From Bacteroides thetaiotaomicron VPI-5482 (GTDB taxonomy: Bacteria > Bacteroidota > Bacteroidia > Bacteroidales > Bacteroidaceae), in assembly GCF_000011065.1 (NCBI RefSeq), contig NC_004663.1, positions 62,001 to 126,000 on the forward strand: a stretch of DNA of 64,000 bases. Direction: 5' to 3'. Shown here in pieces: positions 52,979 to 62,348 of the stretch. The notes under the pieces are model-generated. The model had not been told where the DNA came from. It saw nothing but the letters and a program-made list of their open reading frames with translations, and searched no databases. The position numbers were made by a program, and so were the translations under genes. Position 1 is the first letter of the stretch. The number at the start of each line of letters is the position of its first letter.

Positions 52979-54886
52979 TTAACAGACAAGAATAGCTTTG
53001 AATTTACAGCGTGCCATACACATGCCGCACTTGATACATTTCTCGGGGTGGATGACATGAGGTTTGCGTACCAAGCCGCTGATGGCATCCGCCGGACAAT
53101 TCTTGGCACACAGGTGGCAACCGATACAAAGTTCCGGATTAATGGTATAGGTCAGCAGGGACTTGCATTGTTTGGCGCGGCAGGTCTTGTCTCTGACATG
53201 TTCCAGATATTCGTCACGGAAGTTGTCGAGGGTAGACAACACCGGATTCGGGGACGTCTGTCCCAGTCCGCAGAGTGCCGTGTCTTTTATCACCCGTCCG
53301 AGGGTGGCAAGCGTGTCCAGGTCTTTTTCCGTGCCCCGTCCTTCCGTTATCTTGTTCAGCAGTTCCAGCAGGCGTTTGTTGCCGATACGGCATGGGGTAC
53401 ATTTACCGCAGGATTCTTCGACGGTAAAGTCGAGATAGAAACGGGCGACGGATACCATACAGTCATCTTCGTCCATCACGATCATGCCTCCCGATCCCAT
53501 CATGGAACCGGCTGCCAGCAGGTTGTCGAAGTCAATGGGAGTATCCAGATGTTTCTCCGTCAGACAGCCCCCTGACGGACCGCCTGTCTGTACGGCTTTG
53601 AATTTCTTTCCTCCCTTGATGCCTCCGCCGATTTCGTAGATTACTTCCCGCAGGGTAGTTCCCATCGGTACTTCGATCAGTCCGACATTGTTGATCTTTC
53701 CGGCAAGAGCGAAGACTTTGGTGCCTTTGGAGCGTTCTGTTCCGATGGAGGCGAACCATTCGGCGCCTTTGGTCAGGATAATGGGAATATTGGCGAGGGT
53801 TTCCACATTGTTCACATTGGTCGGTTTGCCCAGATAACCGGATTCGGCGGGGAAAGGAGGTTTCAGGGTCGGCTCTCCCCGTTTTCCTTCCATCGAGTGG
53901 ATGAGGGCGGTTTCCTCGCCGCAGACGAATGCGCCTGCTCCGTAACGGATCTCTATGTCGAAGCTGAAATCTGTCCCCAGGATGTGGTCCCCCAGTAATC
54001 CGTATTCACGGGCTTGCTCAATCGCTTTTTTGAGGCGGTTGATGGCCAGCGGATATTCGGCGCGGATGTAGACCAGTCCTTTGGAGGAACCGATGGAGTA
54101 ACCGCAGATGCACATCGCTTCTACAATAGAGTGCGGGTCGCCTTCCATGATGGAGCGGTCCATGAAGGCGCCGGGGTCGCCTTCGTCGGCGTTGCAGACA
54201 ACGTACTTTACGTTCGATACCTGCTTACTGGCAAATTCCCATTTCAAGCCGGTGGGGAAACCGCCACCGCCACGTCCCCGCAGTCCGGAGCGTTTGATGA
54301 TGTCGATGACGTCGGCAGGCTGTTTGTTGAGAAGGCAGTCGGCCAGTGCGAAGTATCCTTCACGGGCGATGTATTCTTCTATATTTTCGGAGTCGATGAA
54401 TCCGCAGTTGCGCAAGGCGATGCGGAGTTGTTTCCGGTAGAAGTCCATGTGTTTGGAGTCACTGACAGTTTGTTCGGTCTTCGGGTCTATGTAGAGCAGC
54501 CGTTCGATTCTTCGTCCTCCGATGATGTGTTCGCTGATGATTTCCTCCGCATCTTCGGGAGTGACTTGGGTATAGAACGTATTGTCAGGAATGATCTTTA
54601 CGATGGGGCCCTTTTCGCAGAAGCCGAAGCAGCCTACTGTGATGACGTCTACTTTGTCGGTAATCCCGTTTCTTTCGATGGCTTTTTGAAGATTTTCAGT
54701 GATGCCCTGACTGGAAGAGGCTTTACAACCGGTACCTCCGCAAATAAGAATCTGGAGGTGTGTTGTTCCGGACGCCAGCCCGCAACATTTTTCGGAAACC
54801 TTTTCATTACTTTCTTCGCGCAATGAAAGATGGTGCTCCGCTCTCTTCCTGATTATTTGCAAATCATGGATAGATAGTATTTTCAT
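52979..54886 (-). CDS. NuoF-like NADH-binding hydrogenase subunit (HydB)
   Basis: 635 residues: N-terminal thioredoxin-like [2Fe-2S] domain (CGGTGCKAS), NADH/FMN site (GRGGGGFPTGLKW), a [4Fe-4S] motif ESCGKCTPCRIG, and two C-terminal ferredoxin motifs (CIGCHLCAKNC; CIKCGMCMARC). First gene of the operon; promoter box TATATTTG at 54919-54912. Confidence 0.93.
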   Translation of the reverse strand: MKILSIHDLQIIRKRAEHHLSLREESNEKVSEKCCGLASGTTHLQILICGGTGCKASSSQGITENLQKAIERNGITDKVDVITVGCFGFCEKGPIVKIIPDNTFYTQVTPEDAEEIISEHIIGGRRIERLLYIDPKTEQTVSDSKHMDFYRKQLRIALRNCGFIDSENIEEYIAREGYFALADCLLNKQPADVIDIIKRSGLRGRGGGGFPTGLKWEFASKQVSNVKYVVCNADEGDPGAFMDRSIMEGDPHSIVEAMCICGYSIGSSKGLVYIRAEYPLAINRLKKAIEQAREYGLLGDHILGTDFSFDIEIRYGAGAFVCGEETALIHSMEGKRGEPTLKPPFPAESGYLGKPTNVNNVETLANIPIILTKGAEWFASIGTERSKGTKVFALAGKINNVGLIEVPMGTTLREVIYEIGGGIKGGKKFKAVQTGGPSGGCLTEKHLDTPIDFDNLLAAGSMMGSGGMIVMDEDDCMVSVARFYLDFTVEESCGKCTPCRIGNKRLLELLNKITEGRGTEKDLDTLATLGRVIKDTALCGLGQTSPNPVLSTLDNFRDEYLEHVRDKTCRAKQCKSLLTYTINPELCIGCHLCAKNCPADAISGLVRKPHVIHPEKCIKCGMCMARCKFKAILVC

Positions 54887-54911
54887 AAGTATCAGAATTG
54901 TTAGATTTCTG

Positions 54912-54919
54912 CAAATATA
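54912..54919 (-). promoter_or_regulatory. -7 box of hydrogenase operon
   Basis: TATATTTG on the minus strand, 26 bases before the ATG. No clear -33 TTTG at the right distance, so medium confidence. Confidence 0.5.
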
Positions 54920-55069
54920 ATTCTTTGTTCGGAATTAGCGCTTTGTTTAGAGAAAATAAATATTCTTCTTTGGTGTCGGCTTGCGGAAGTATGGTATGAA
55001 ATCTTTATTTTTAACACTTTTAATAGACGGTGTTAACTATAATAGTAGCATAAAAAAATTATCTTCGCA

Positions 55070-55330
55070 TCGAAAAAGGGCGAATACCCATATGAATCCA
55101 ACAATAGTTGGGGAGATTCGCAAGAACATTGTGGAGTGACTTATGGGGACCTGCCGGTACTGTATCTGAATGGGAAAATGCTCCTTGTATGAGTTTTATA
55201 TAGCTTGATGGCAAGGATGTACAGCAAGAGTTCCGGCGGGGACGGGGAAACGTAAGTTGCCTCCCTGATACAAAGGGAAAAAAGGGGATTGTGATAGCCT
55301 GTAAGTGGTATGCTTGCAGGCTATCTTTTT
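55070..55330 (+). ncRNA. candidate structured noncoding RNA
   Basis: A 580-bp gap (54887-55466) has no protein. From about 55070 to 55330 lie nested complementary segments: CCTGCCGG/CCGGCGGG, CTGTA/TACAG and TCCTTG/CAAGGA, plus a 5' stem CGAAT/ATTCG enclosing CCAAC/GTTGG, and a closing terminator (55293-55330). A weak -7 box TATCTTCG sits at 55060-55067. The layout recalls 6S-like or Bacteroidales-specific RNAs, but I cannot identify it. It could also be a leader of the lyase gene. Confidence 0.5.
55293..55330 (+). terminator. strong rho-independent terminator
   Basis: 13-bp stem GATAGCCTGTAAG / CTTGCAGGCTATC (one G-T pair; 55293-55305 with 55313-55325) and five Ts. It ends the presumed RNA before the lyase gene. 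Confidence 0.88.
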
Positions 55331-55466
55331 GAGTATACTTGAATGTCCGGAGTATGAAGGCAGTCCGTACCGGTGAAAATAAAAACGGGTTTTCTGATAC
55401 CAGTTAGGTAAATTATTCCTTATTTTCGTATTAAATACGTAGCAAACGTAAATAAGAAATGGAAGT

Positions 55467-58223
55467 ATGAGACGAATTTTGTTAGGATTGTGTGTGCTTT
55501 TTTTCCTGAATGCGCACGGGCAGGAGATTCCGTTGCCGGAGAAGATGCCGCAGGATCATCCGAGAGTACTGACTACCCCGGAAGGAAAAAAAGAAACATG
55601 GAAGTTGATCAAGAAGGAAGCATGGGCACAAGATGTCTTTAACAAGCTGAAAGAACGGACGGAAGTATATACGCGACGTACGGAAAGTCAGCCGGACTGG
55701 TTATTATCCCGTTTGGCCATGTACTGGAAGTCGCATGCAACGGAAGTGTACGTGAAAGGTGAGGTGTTCGACCATGCCGGAGGCGCGAAGGCACCTGCTC
55801 CGACGGTTCGCTATACCGGAACACGAGGGACGGCCGCTACGCACGGTCGACCTAAGCTGGAAGATGTAGTACCTTATGACGATAGTGCGGAAGGAAACGT
55901 GACTTTCTGCAACAATGCCCTGAAAGGTCGTCCGCTGGAGAGTGTGCATCCGTCCAAGACCGGACGCAATATTGAAAGTCTGAACTGTGAGATTCTGGGA
56001 ATTGCCCGTGACGCCGCTTTCCTCTATTGGATGACGGGAGAGGAAAAGTATGCCCGACTGGCTGCCGGCGTTTTCGATACTTATATGACGGGAATTTATT
56101 ACAGAAATGTTCCTGTTGACCTGAATCACGGGCATCAGCAGACACTGGTGGGGCTGACTTCTTTTGAAGTGATCCATGAGGATGCTTTGCATATCGTTGT
56201 CCCTTTGTATGACTTCCTCTATCATTATCTGCAATCCAACTATCCGGATAAGATGATGATTTATGCCGGCGCATTGAAGAAATGGGCGGATAATATCATC
56301 GCCAACGGAGTCCCCCATAATAACTGGGATTTATTGCAGGCACGATATATCATGAACGTGGGACTGGTGCTGGAAGATAATAAAGAATATGCGGACGGGA
56401 AAGGACGCGAATACTATATTGACTACGTTATGAACCGTTCGAGCATCCGCCAGTGGAGTCTGACCAAGCTGGCCGATTACGGCTTTGACTCCGAAACGGG
56501 TATATGGGCGGAATGTCCGGGATACAGCAGTGTAGTCATCAATGACTACGCGAACTTCACCCATCAGTTTGACCACAATCTGCAATATGACTTGGTAAAG
56601 GCAATGCCTGTGCTGGCAAAAGCAGTAGCGACTACTCCGCAGTATCTTTTTCCGAACCGGATGATCTGTGGTTTCGGAGATACGCATCCAAGTTACTTAA
56701 GTACGAACTTCTTTATCCGGATGATACAGAATGCGCAGGCAAACGGAAAGAAAGAGCAGGAACGTTACTTCACCGCTTTGCTGAAATGTCTGAATCCGGA
56801 GGAAGGTAGCGAAAAAAGTGGCAAGAAGAATGTACGGGCCTCTGTCAACTCCTTCTTTGAGGACAAGCCGTTAGTGTTGGACCCGAAGGTGGAGGCGGGG
56901 AAAATCGAGGATTATGTATCTCCTCTGTTCTATGCCCCCAACGTATCGTGGCTGGTACAGCGCAACGGGATGCATCCGCGCAACAGTCTGATGATTTCTC
57001 TCAATGCTAGTGAAGGCAATCATATGCACGCGAATGGTATTTCGATGGAGCTTTATGGAAAAGGATATGTGCTGGGACCGGATGCGGGTATCGGACTTTT
57101 TCTGTATAGCGGTCTGGACTATGCGGAATATTACTCTCAATTCCCCAGTCATAATACGGTTTGTGTAGATGGCATTTCCAGTTATCCGGTGATGAAAAGT
57201 AATCATTCTTTCGATTTGCTTTCCTGTTTTCCGGCTTCGGCGGAACCGGGTAAAGGATTTACTTCCGTCACCTATAGTCAGGTAGCTTTCCGTGAGCCGG
57301 AGAGCAGGGCGGATCAGACTCGACTGATGGGCATTGTTACTACCGGTCCGGAGACAGGGTATTATGTGGATGTATTCCGCAGCCGGAAAGAACGGGGAGG
57401 CGATAAAATGCACGATTATTTCTACCATAATCTAGGTCAGACAATGACACTTACGGCTGCCGATGGTACGGACTTGAATTTGCAGCCTACCGAAGAGCTA
57501 GCTTTTGCAGGTGCCCATCTTTATGCTTATTCCTACTTATATGATAAGAAAGTGGCTACCACCGGTCAGGATGTGAAAGTGACTTTTACCATCGATATGA
57601 AGGATAAAGGCGGAGATGATATTTCCATGAATCTCTGGATGAAAGGAGAACCGGAACGGGAAGTGTTCACCGCACTGTCACCGATGACCGAAGGATTGAG
57701 CCGGACTCCCCATATGCCTTATAATATAAAGGAACAGCCTACGCTCACCTTCGTTGCCCGGCAGCATGGAGAAGCATGGAATCGTCCTTTTGTTGCTGTT
57801 TATGAACCAAGTACGCAGAAAGAGCCTTCGGCTATTCAGTCAGTCTCTTACTTTGATGCGGAAGAGCCCGGCTTGAAAGACTTTGCCGGTATCTGTGTGG
57901 AAAGTAAAAACGGGCGTACTGACCATATTTTCTCTTTGACGGATTCGTCGCAGACCGCAACCTATCAGGGAATGAAAGTGAAAGCGGACTATGCCGTAAT
58001 CAGTAACGAATATGCGGGAAACCGGACGCTGTTTATAGGGAACGGAACGCAACTGATTGCATCCGGTATCAGTATCCAGACTTCGGAGGCTGCTAATGTG
58101 CTGCTCGAAAAGAAGCAGGGAAAATGGTATATTCTTTCTTCTGCCCCCTGTAAGATGGTGATTGACGGAAAAGCGGTGCAATCTGGAATAACCACCGAAT
58201 TGACGTTATTGGCTGTACAATAA
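55467..58223 (+). CDS. heparinase II/III-family polysaccharide lyase
   Basis: 918 residues, signal peptide (to NAHG-QE). An alpha/alpha-toroid in the N-terminal half (NIESLNCEILGIARDAAFLYWMTGEEKYARLA; HNNWDLLQARY; CPGYSSVVINDYANFTHQFDH) and a beta-sandwich half with the family-typical ASEGNHMHANGISMELYGKGYVLGPDAG. Cleaves uronate-containing glycans by elimination; the substrate is not predictable by eye. Probably periplasmic. Sits with the next gene in a carbohydrate locus. Confidence 0.82.
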   Translation: MRRILLGLCVLFFLNAHGQEIPLPEKMPQDHPRVLTTPEGKKETWKLIKKEAWAQDVFNKLKERTEVYTRRTESQPDWLLSRLAMYWKSHATEVYVKGEVFDHAGGAKAPAPTVRYTGTRGTAATHGRPKLEDVVPYDDSAEGNVTFCNNALKGRPLESVHPSKTGRNIESLNCEILGIARDAAFLYWMTGEEKYARLAAGVFDTYMTGIYYRNVPVDLNHGHQQTLVGLTSFEVIHEDALHIVVPLYDFLYHYLQSNYPDKMMIYAGALKKWADNIIANGVPHNNWDLLQARYIMNVGLVLEDNKEYADGKGREYYIDYVMNRSSIRQWSLTKLADYGFDSETGIWAECPGYSSVVINDYANFTHQFDHNLQYDLVKAMPVLAKAVATTPQYLFPNRMICGFGDTHPSYLSTNFFIRMIQNAQANGKKEQERYFTALLKCLNPEEGSEKSGKKNVRASVNSFFEDKPLVLDPKVEAGKIEDYVSPLFYAPNVSWLVQRNGMHPRNSLMISLNASEGNHMHANGISMELYGKGYVLGPDAGIGLFLYSGLDYAEYYSQFPSHNTVCVDGISSYPVMKSNHSFDLLSCFPASAEPGKGFTSVTYSQVAFREPESRADQTRLMGIVTTGPETGYYVDVFRSRKERGGDKMHDYFYHNLGQTMTLTAADGTDLNLQPTEELAFAGAHLYAYSYLYDKKVATTGQDVKVTFTIDMKDKGGDDISMNLWMKGEPEREVFTALSPMTEGLSRTPHMPYNIKEQPTLTFVARQHGEAWNRPFVAVYEPSTQKEPSAIQSVSYFDAEEPGLKDFAGICVESKNGRTDHIFSLTDSSQTATYQGMKVKADYAVISNEYAGNRTLFIGNGTQLIASGISIQTSEAANVLLEKKQGKWYILSSAPCKMVIDGKAVQSGITTELTLLAVQ

Positions 58224-58294
58224 GAATCATTGTTAGATGAATAAACATATCATTGTTTTAATTGAACGATTGTTGTTTTGCGAGTTTTCATAAA

Positions 58295-58302
58295 TATCTT
58301 TG
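58295..58302 (+). promoter_or_regulatory. -7 box upstream of beta-helix/lyase gene
   Basis: TATCTTTG with only a weak GTTG at the -33 position (58272-58275). About 66 bases before the ATG. Confidence 0.5.
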
Positions 58303-58367
58303 ATAGAGAATAGGTGAATCGTCTTTATTGTTCGTAATACTATAAAAGAATTTTATTCGATAATATC

Positions 58368-61300
58368 ATGAAGAAATATTGGTTCTTATTATTAGCTGCA
58401 TTATTAGGTGGTGCAACTTGTATCTTTGCTAAAGACACACTTGCAACTTGGAAGGCTCCCGCAGGAGTTGCTTTAAATAGTGATTTTACGGTTAAGGTCC
58501 GTTTGCAAGATGGAGTCTGGCATACCTTATCTTCTTATCTGATTAAGGTGGATGAGGTAAGAGATACACGACATTATGTAGAAAATGCTTCGATGGCAAT
58601 TTTTGATTTTACAGGAAAAGTGGAAGTAGCCGTAACCTATAATTTGGGAGAAGTACAGACGGCAAAAGTCCGTCCTCTCTCGTATGATATCCCATTTCAG
58701 ATCGATGGTAATACAGTAACTTTTACATTAGAGCATCCTCGAAATTTGTCAGTAGAAGTAAATGGGGATATTTTTCATAATTTTCACTTATTTACAGGAT
58801 CTCCGGAAAGAACGATTCCGGACAAAGATAATCCGGAAGTAATTTACTTTGGTCCTGGAATACATACAGTTAAAAATGGGGAATTGAGAGTGCCATCCGG
58901 TAAGACTGTGTATCTGGCAGGAGGAGCTGTTTTAATGGGGCGTGTCCTAATCGAAAACGTACATGATGTAAAATTGCTAGGAAGAGGAATTATCGATCAT
59001 TCTATAAAAGGAGGTATTCGTATTGCGAATTCCCGAGATGTCTATGTAGAAGGAATTGTTGCTACTCAATGTGCGACAGGAGGGTCGGAAAATGTTACTA
59101 TCCGTAATGTCAAAAGTATTAGTTATTATGGGTGGGGAGATGGCATGAATGTTTTTGCGAGCAATAACGTATTATTTGATGGTGTCTTCTGCCGTAACTC
59201 AGATGATTGTACAACTGTTTATGGCACTCGTTTGGGATTTGAAGGAGGTTGTCGGAATATAACAATGCAGAATTCCACTCTTTGGGCAGATGTAGCCCAT
59301 CCTATTTTTATTGGAATTCATGGTAATTCTAAAGCTCCCGAAGTTTTGGAAGATCTGAATTATATTAATATTGATATATTGGATCATAGAGAGAAACAAG
59401 TCGATTATCAAGGATGTATGGCTATTAATGCAGGTGATAACAATTTAATACGCAATGTTCATTTTGAGGACATCCGTGTTGAGAATTTCCGTCAGGGGCA
59501 ACTTGTCAATTTACGTATCTTTTATAATGAAAAATACTGTACTGCTCCCGGAAGAGGAATTGAGAACGTATTGTTTAAGAATATATCCTATACCGGAGAG
59601 AATGCGGAACTTTCTATTATTGAAGGATATGATGAAAAACGTAAGGTAAAGAACATACGTTTTGAAAATTTGAAAATAAATGGAAAATTGATTGATGATA
59701 ATATGCCGGACAAACCTCGGTGGTATAAGACTTCAGATATGGCACGCATATATGTAGGACCTCATGTGGAAAATATTGTTTTTACAAGTGATGTAGCTCA
59801 GTCACAACGTCGTTTTGTTCATCCGGGTATTACTTATACGCAAGGTGACCTCGATCGTATGAAAGCAATGGTAGAAGCCAGACAAGAACCTTATTATTCT
59901 ACCTTTTTGAAATTGAAGGAGTCTTCTTATTCATCACTTGATGCACCTGTGGTGAATCGTGGAGAGCAAATAAAGGAAGGGCGATTTAATGCTACAATCG
60001 GGGTGGATGGGCGTCGTGCTCATGATTTAGCTCTTCTTTGGCACTTGACAGGAGAAGAAGCCTATGCACGTAAGGCTGTAGAATATTTGAATGCAAATTC
60101 TTATTATACTAATACTAGTAGCCGTGGTACAGGACCGTTGGATAATGGGAAAATTTATTTGTTGATTGATGCGGCTGAAATGATGAGAGATTATTCTGGA
60201 TGGACACGGCAAGATCAGCAACGTTTCAAAGATATGCTGGTTTATCCGGGGTATAGTAATACGGAAAATTATTCTGCTAAATATGCTAATTATCTGGATG
60301 ATACAAAAAATGGAGTAACTTTTTATTGGAATATCTATAATTTTGATGCAGCGCGTTTCGGTAATCAAGGATTGTTTGCAGCACGCAGTATGATGGCAAT
60401 GGCTATCTATCTTGATAATGAGATAATGTATGACCGTGCTTATCGCTATTTACTGGGAATGAAACATCGTAAAGATGATTTGCCATATCCTTCAGGACCG
60501 GCTATTTCCAGCGATCAACCCATTCATGTTTCTCCTACTATGATTGATTATAAATTGTTACAACGGAAGAATGATATTCAGGATTATGGTTATGACGAAC
60601 AGCTTCAATATTATATTTATCCTAATGGTCAGTGTCAGGAATCCAGTCGTGATCAGGGACATGTATTAGCCGGGTTGCACAATTATGTTGCTATTGCAGA
60701 AATGGCATGGAATCAGGGGGATTCTTTATATAGTAGTTTGGACAATCGTTTATTGCTCGGGCTAGAATGGAGTTATCGTTATAACCTGTCAAGTATTCAA
60801 TCTTACAAAAAACAGGAAACACCTTGGGAGCCAACAGGATTAACAAAGGATATGAATGAAGTCACATTTGATAACGGGAAATATCTCCAGATAAAAAGTC
60901 GTAGCGGACGTTGGGAGTCTGTGAATATCTCCTCTCATGGACGGGGAGATGTTGCCGGGACAGGAGGAACCAGAGAAATGGCATTGGCACATTATGCGGT
61001 GCGTAGTGGATTACCGGCTGAAAAATATACCTGGTTACAGCGTTATCGTGATTATATGATAGAACGTTATGGATGTGAGAATTGGGGAGTAGCCCCGAAT
61101 TGGTTTTATGAGTGGACTGGTTGGGGGACTTTAACTAAGCGACTGACCCCTTGGATGGCAGGTGATCCGGTTACTTTTTCTACAGGTAAGCGAGTTTCCG
61201 GTTTGCATCAATTGCCCAGTACAATTTTGGCTGCTGATTATGATTATTATTGTATATCAGAAAATCCTGAAGGGCATACCTATCATAATATAGGGACAGT

Positions 61301-61661
61301 ACGTGGAAATGAGTATCGTCCGGATGGAGCAGTTGAATTACAGAAAATAGATAATAAATACGTAGTGGTTCAGGTAGAAGACGGCGAGTGGATGAATTAT
61401 ACTGTTAATATCCCTAAAAGTGGAGCTTACGCTGTTTATCTTACTTATTCGGCAAATTCCTCTTCACATGTAGCAATGGCCTCTGATCAGGGATTAGAAA
61501 TCTCGTCTTCGATCCCTTCTTCTAAAAAGTGGAAAGAAACAAAACTTGGCGAACTTTCACTTTCGGCTGGTGCCTGTGTATTGCGTTTACGTGTTGACAA
61601 GGCCGGACAAAAGTTATGTCTCAGTGCTTTCCGATTGGAAAAAGTAGAAAGGGATAGATAA
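58368..61661 (+). CDS. three-domain enzyme: GH28-like beta-helix, alginate-lyase-like domain, CBM-like end
   Basis: 1,097 residues with signal peptide (to IFAK). Residues about 20-475: Ig-like start then a right-handed beta-helix of the polygalacturonase type (VPSGKTVYLAGGAVLMGRVLIEN, GDGMNVFASNNVLFDGVFCRNSDDCTT). About 480-960: helical barrel resembling alginate-lyase domains (FVHPGITYTQGDLDRMKAMVEA, LLWHLTGEEAYARKAVEYLN, ESSRDQGHVLAGLHNYVAIAEMAWNQGDSLY). About 980-1097: carbohydrate-binding jelly-roll (NYTVNIPKSGAYAVYLTYS, LRLRVDKAGQKLCLSAFRLE). The order suggests one secreted enzyme attacking two linkage types. Confidence 0.75.
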   Translation: MKKYWFLLLAALLGGATCIFAKDTLATWKAPAGVALNSDFTVKVRLQDGVWHTLSSYLIKVDEVRDTRHYVENASMAIFDFTGKVEVAVTYNLGEVQTAKVRPLSYDIPFQIDGNTVTFTLEHPRNLSVEVNGDIFHNFHLFTGSPERTIPDKDNPEVIYFGPGIHTVKNGELRVPSGKTVYLAGGAVLMGRVLIENVHDVKLLGRGIIDHSIKGGIRIANSRDVYVEGIVATQCATGGSENVTIRNVKSISYYGWGDGMNVFASNNVLFDGVFCRNSDDCTTVYGTRLGFEGGCRNITMQNSTLWADVAHPIFIGIHGNSKAPEVLEDLNYINIDILDHREKQVDYQGCMAINAGDNNLIRNVHFEDIRVENFRQGQLVNLRIFYNEKYCTAPGRGIENVLFKNISYTGENAELSIIEGYDEKRKVKNIRFENLKINGKLIDDNMPDKPRWYKTSDMARIYVGPHVENIVFTSDVAQSQRRFVHPGITYTQGDLDRMKAMVEARQEPYYSTFLKLKESSYSSLDAPVVNRGEQIKEGRFNATIGVDGRRAHDLALLWHLTGEEAYARKAVEYLNANSYYTNTSSRGTGPLDNGKIYLLIDAAEMMRDYSGWTRQDQQRFKDMLVYPGYSNTENYSAKYANYLDDTKNGVTFYWNIYNFDAARFGNQGLFAARSMMAMAIYLDNEIMYDRAYRYLLGMKHRKDDLPYPSGPAISSDQPIHVSPTMIDYKLLQRKNDIQDYGYDEQLQYYIYPNGQCQESSRDQGHVLAGLHNYVAIAEMAWNQGDSLYSSLDNRLLLGLEWSYRYNLSSIQSYKKQETPWEPTGLTKDMNEVTFDNGKYLQIKSRSGRWESVNISSHGRGDVAGTGGTREMALAHYAVRSGLPAEKYTWLQRYRDYMIERYGCENWGVAPNWFYEWTGWGTLTKRLTPWMAGDPVTFSTGKRVSGLHQLPSTILAADYDYYCISENPEGHTYHNIGTVRGNEYRPDGAVELQKIDNKYVVVQVEDGEWMNYTVNIPKSGAYAVYLTYSANSSSHVAMASDQGLEISSSIPSSKKWKETKLGELSLSAGACVLRLRVDKAGQKLCLSAFRLEKVERDR

Positions 61662-61785
61662 AGTGGTGATATGATATAAGTATGTGTGAAGCATTTTTAG
61701 GGAGTAATTAACGTATTACTCAAGTAATTTGTAGGAAAATATAGAAAAAGAACAGAAAAATGATCATTATGATATTATAAATTAC

Positions 61786-61793
61786 TATTTTTG
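61786..61793 (+). promoter_or_regulatory. -7 box upstream of small lipoprotein gene
   Basis: TATTTTTG, 78 bases before ATG 61872. No good -33 box. Confidence 0.4.
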
Positions 61794-61871
61794 TGCACTC
61801 TGTTACAGGATGATATTCTGATCCTGATAATTGAACCGTTGAGCATGTTTTATATTATAAATGATAGATAT

Positions 61872-62243
61872 ATGAAATTATTAATTTTTATTTCGTTATT
61901 TGGAGGCTTATTGTTAGCCTCTTGTGGTAGCAGTAGTTCACAAAAAAATGCAAGTACACAAGAAGTAAATCCGGCAGACACTATTTATTTAGGTGATTTA
62001 CGTGAAAAATTTGAAGGAGATAGTATTTTCTTTAAGGTGGTTGCTCCTGACTTGATGCTGATGGATTACCAGTATTTCTGGGCGGCTACAGAGTCTGAAG
62101 CTGTGGAGAAAGGACTGACTAAAGAATATTATAAGCGTGTTAAGAAAGAAATTTCAGAAACCAATGAAGCAATTAAAAAAGGTGTAATGAAAGGTGCGGA
62201 TGTAAAACGTATACCGGATTTCCAAGAAGGACAAAAGAAATAA
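61872..62243 (+). CDS. small lipoprotein
   Basis: 123 residues from ATG 61872. Signal with lipobox LLASC, a low-complexity SSSSQKNAST stretch, then an alpha-rich body with charged end. No domain recognised. ATG 61861 adds four residues and is possible. Followed by a bidirectional terminator. Confidence 0.7.
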   Translation: MKLLIFISLFGGLLLASCGSSSSQKNASTQEVNPADTIYLGDLREKFEGDSIFFKVVAPDLMLMDYQYFWAATESEAVEKGLTKEYYKRVKKEISETNEAIKKGVMKGADVKRIPDFQEGQKK

Positions 62244-62285
62244 ATCGTTTCAAAGAGAAATTGATTATTGCTATGATAGATAAAA

Positions 62286-62324
62286 AGAAGGGAGATGTTA
62301 AATATGACTTCTCCCTTCTTTTTT
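62286..62324. terminator. bidirectional terminator between convergent genes
   Basis: Stem AGAAGGGAGA / TCTCCCTTCT (62286-62295, 62310-62319) with Ts on both strands. It serves the lipoprotein gene and, on the other strand, uxuA. Confidence 0.88.
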
Positions 62325-62348
62325 GCATCAATGTCTGGTGAAAGAGAA

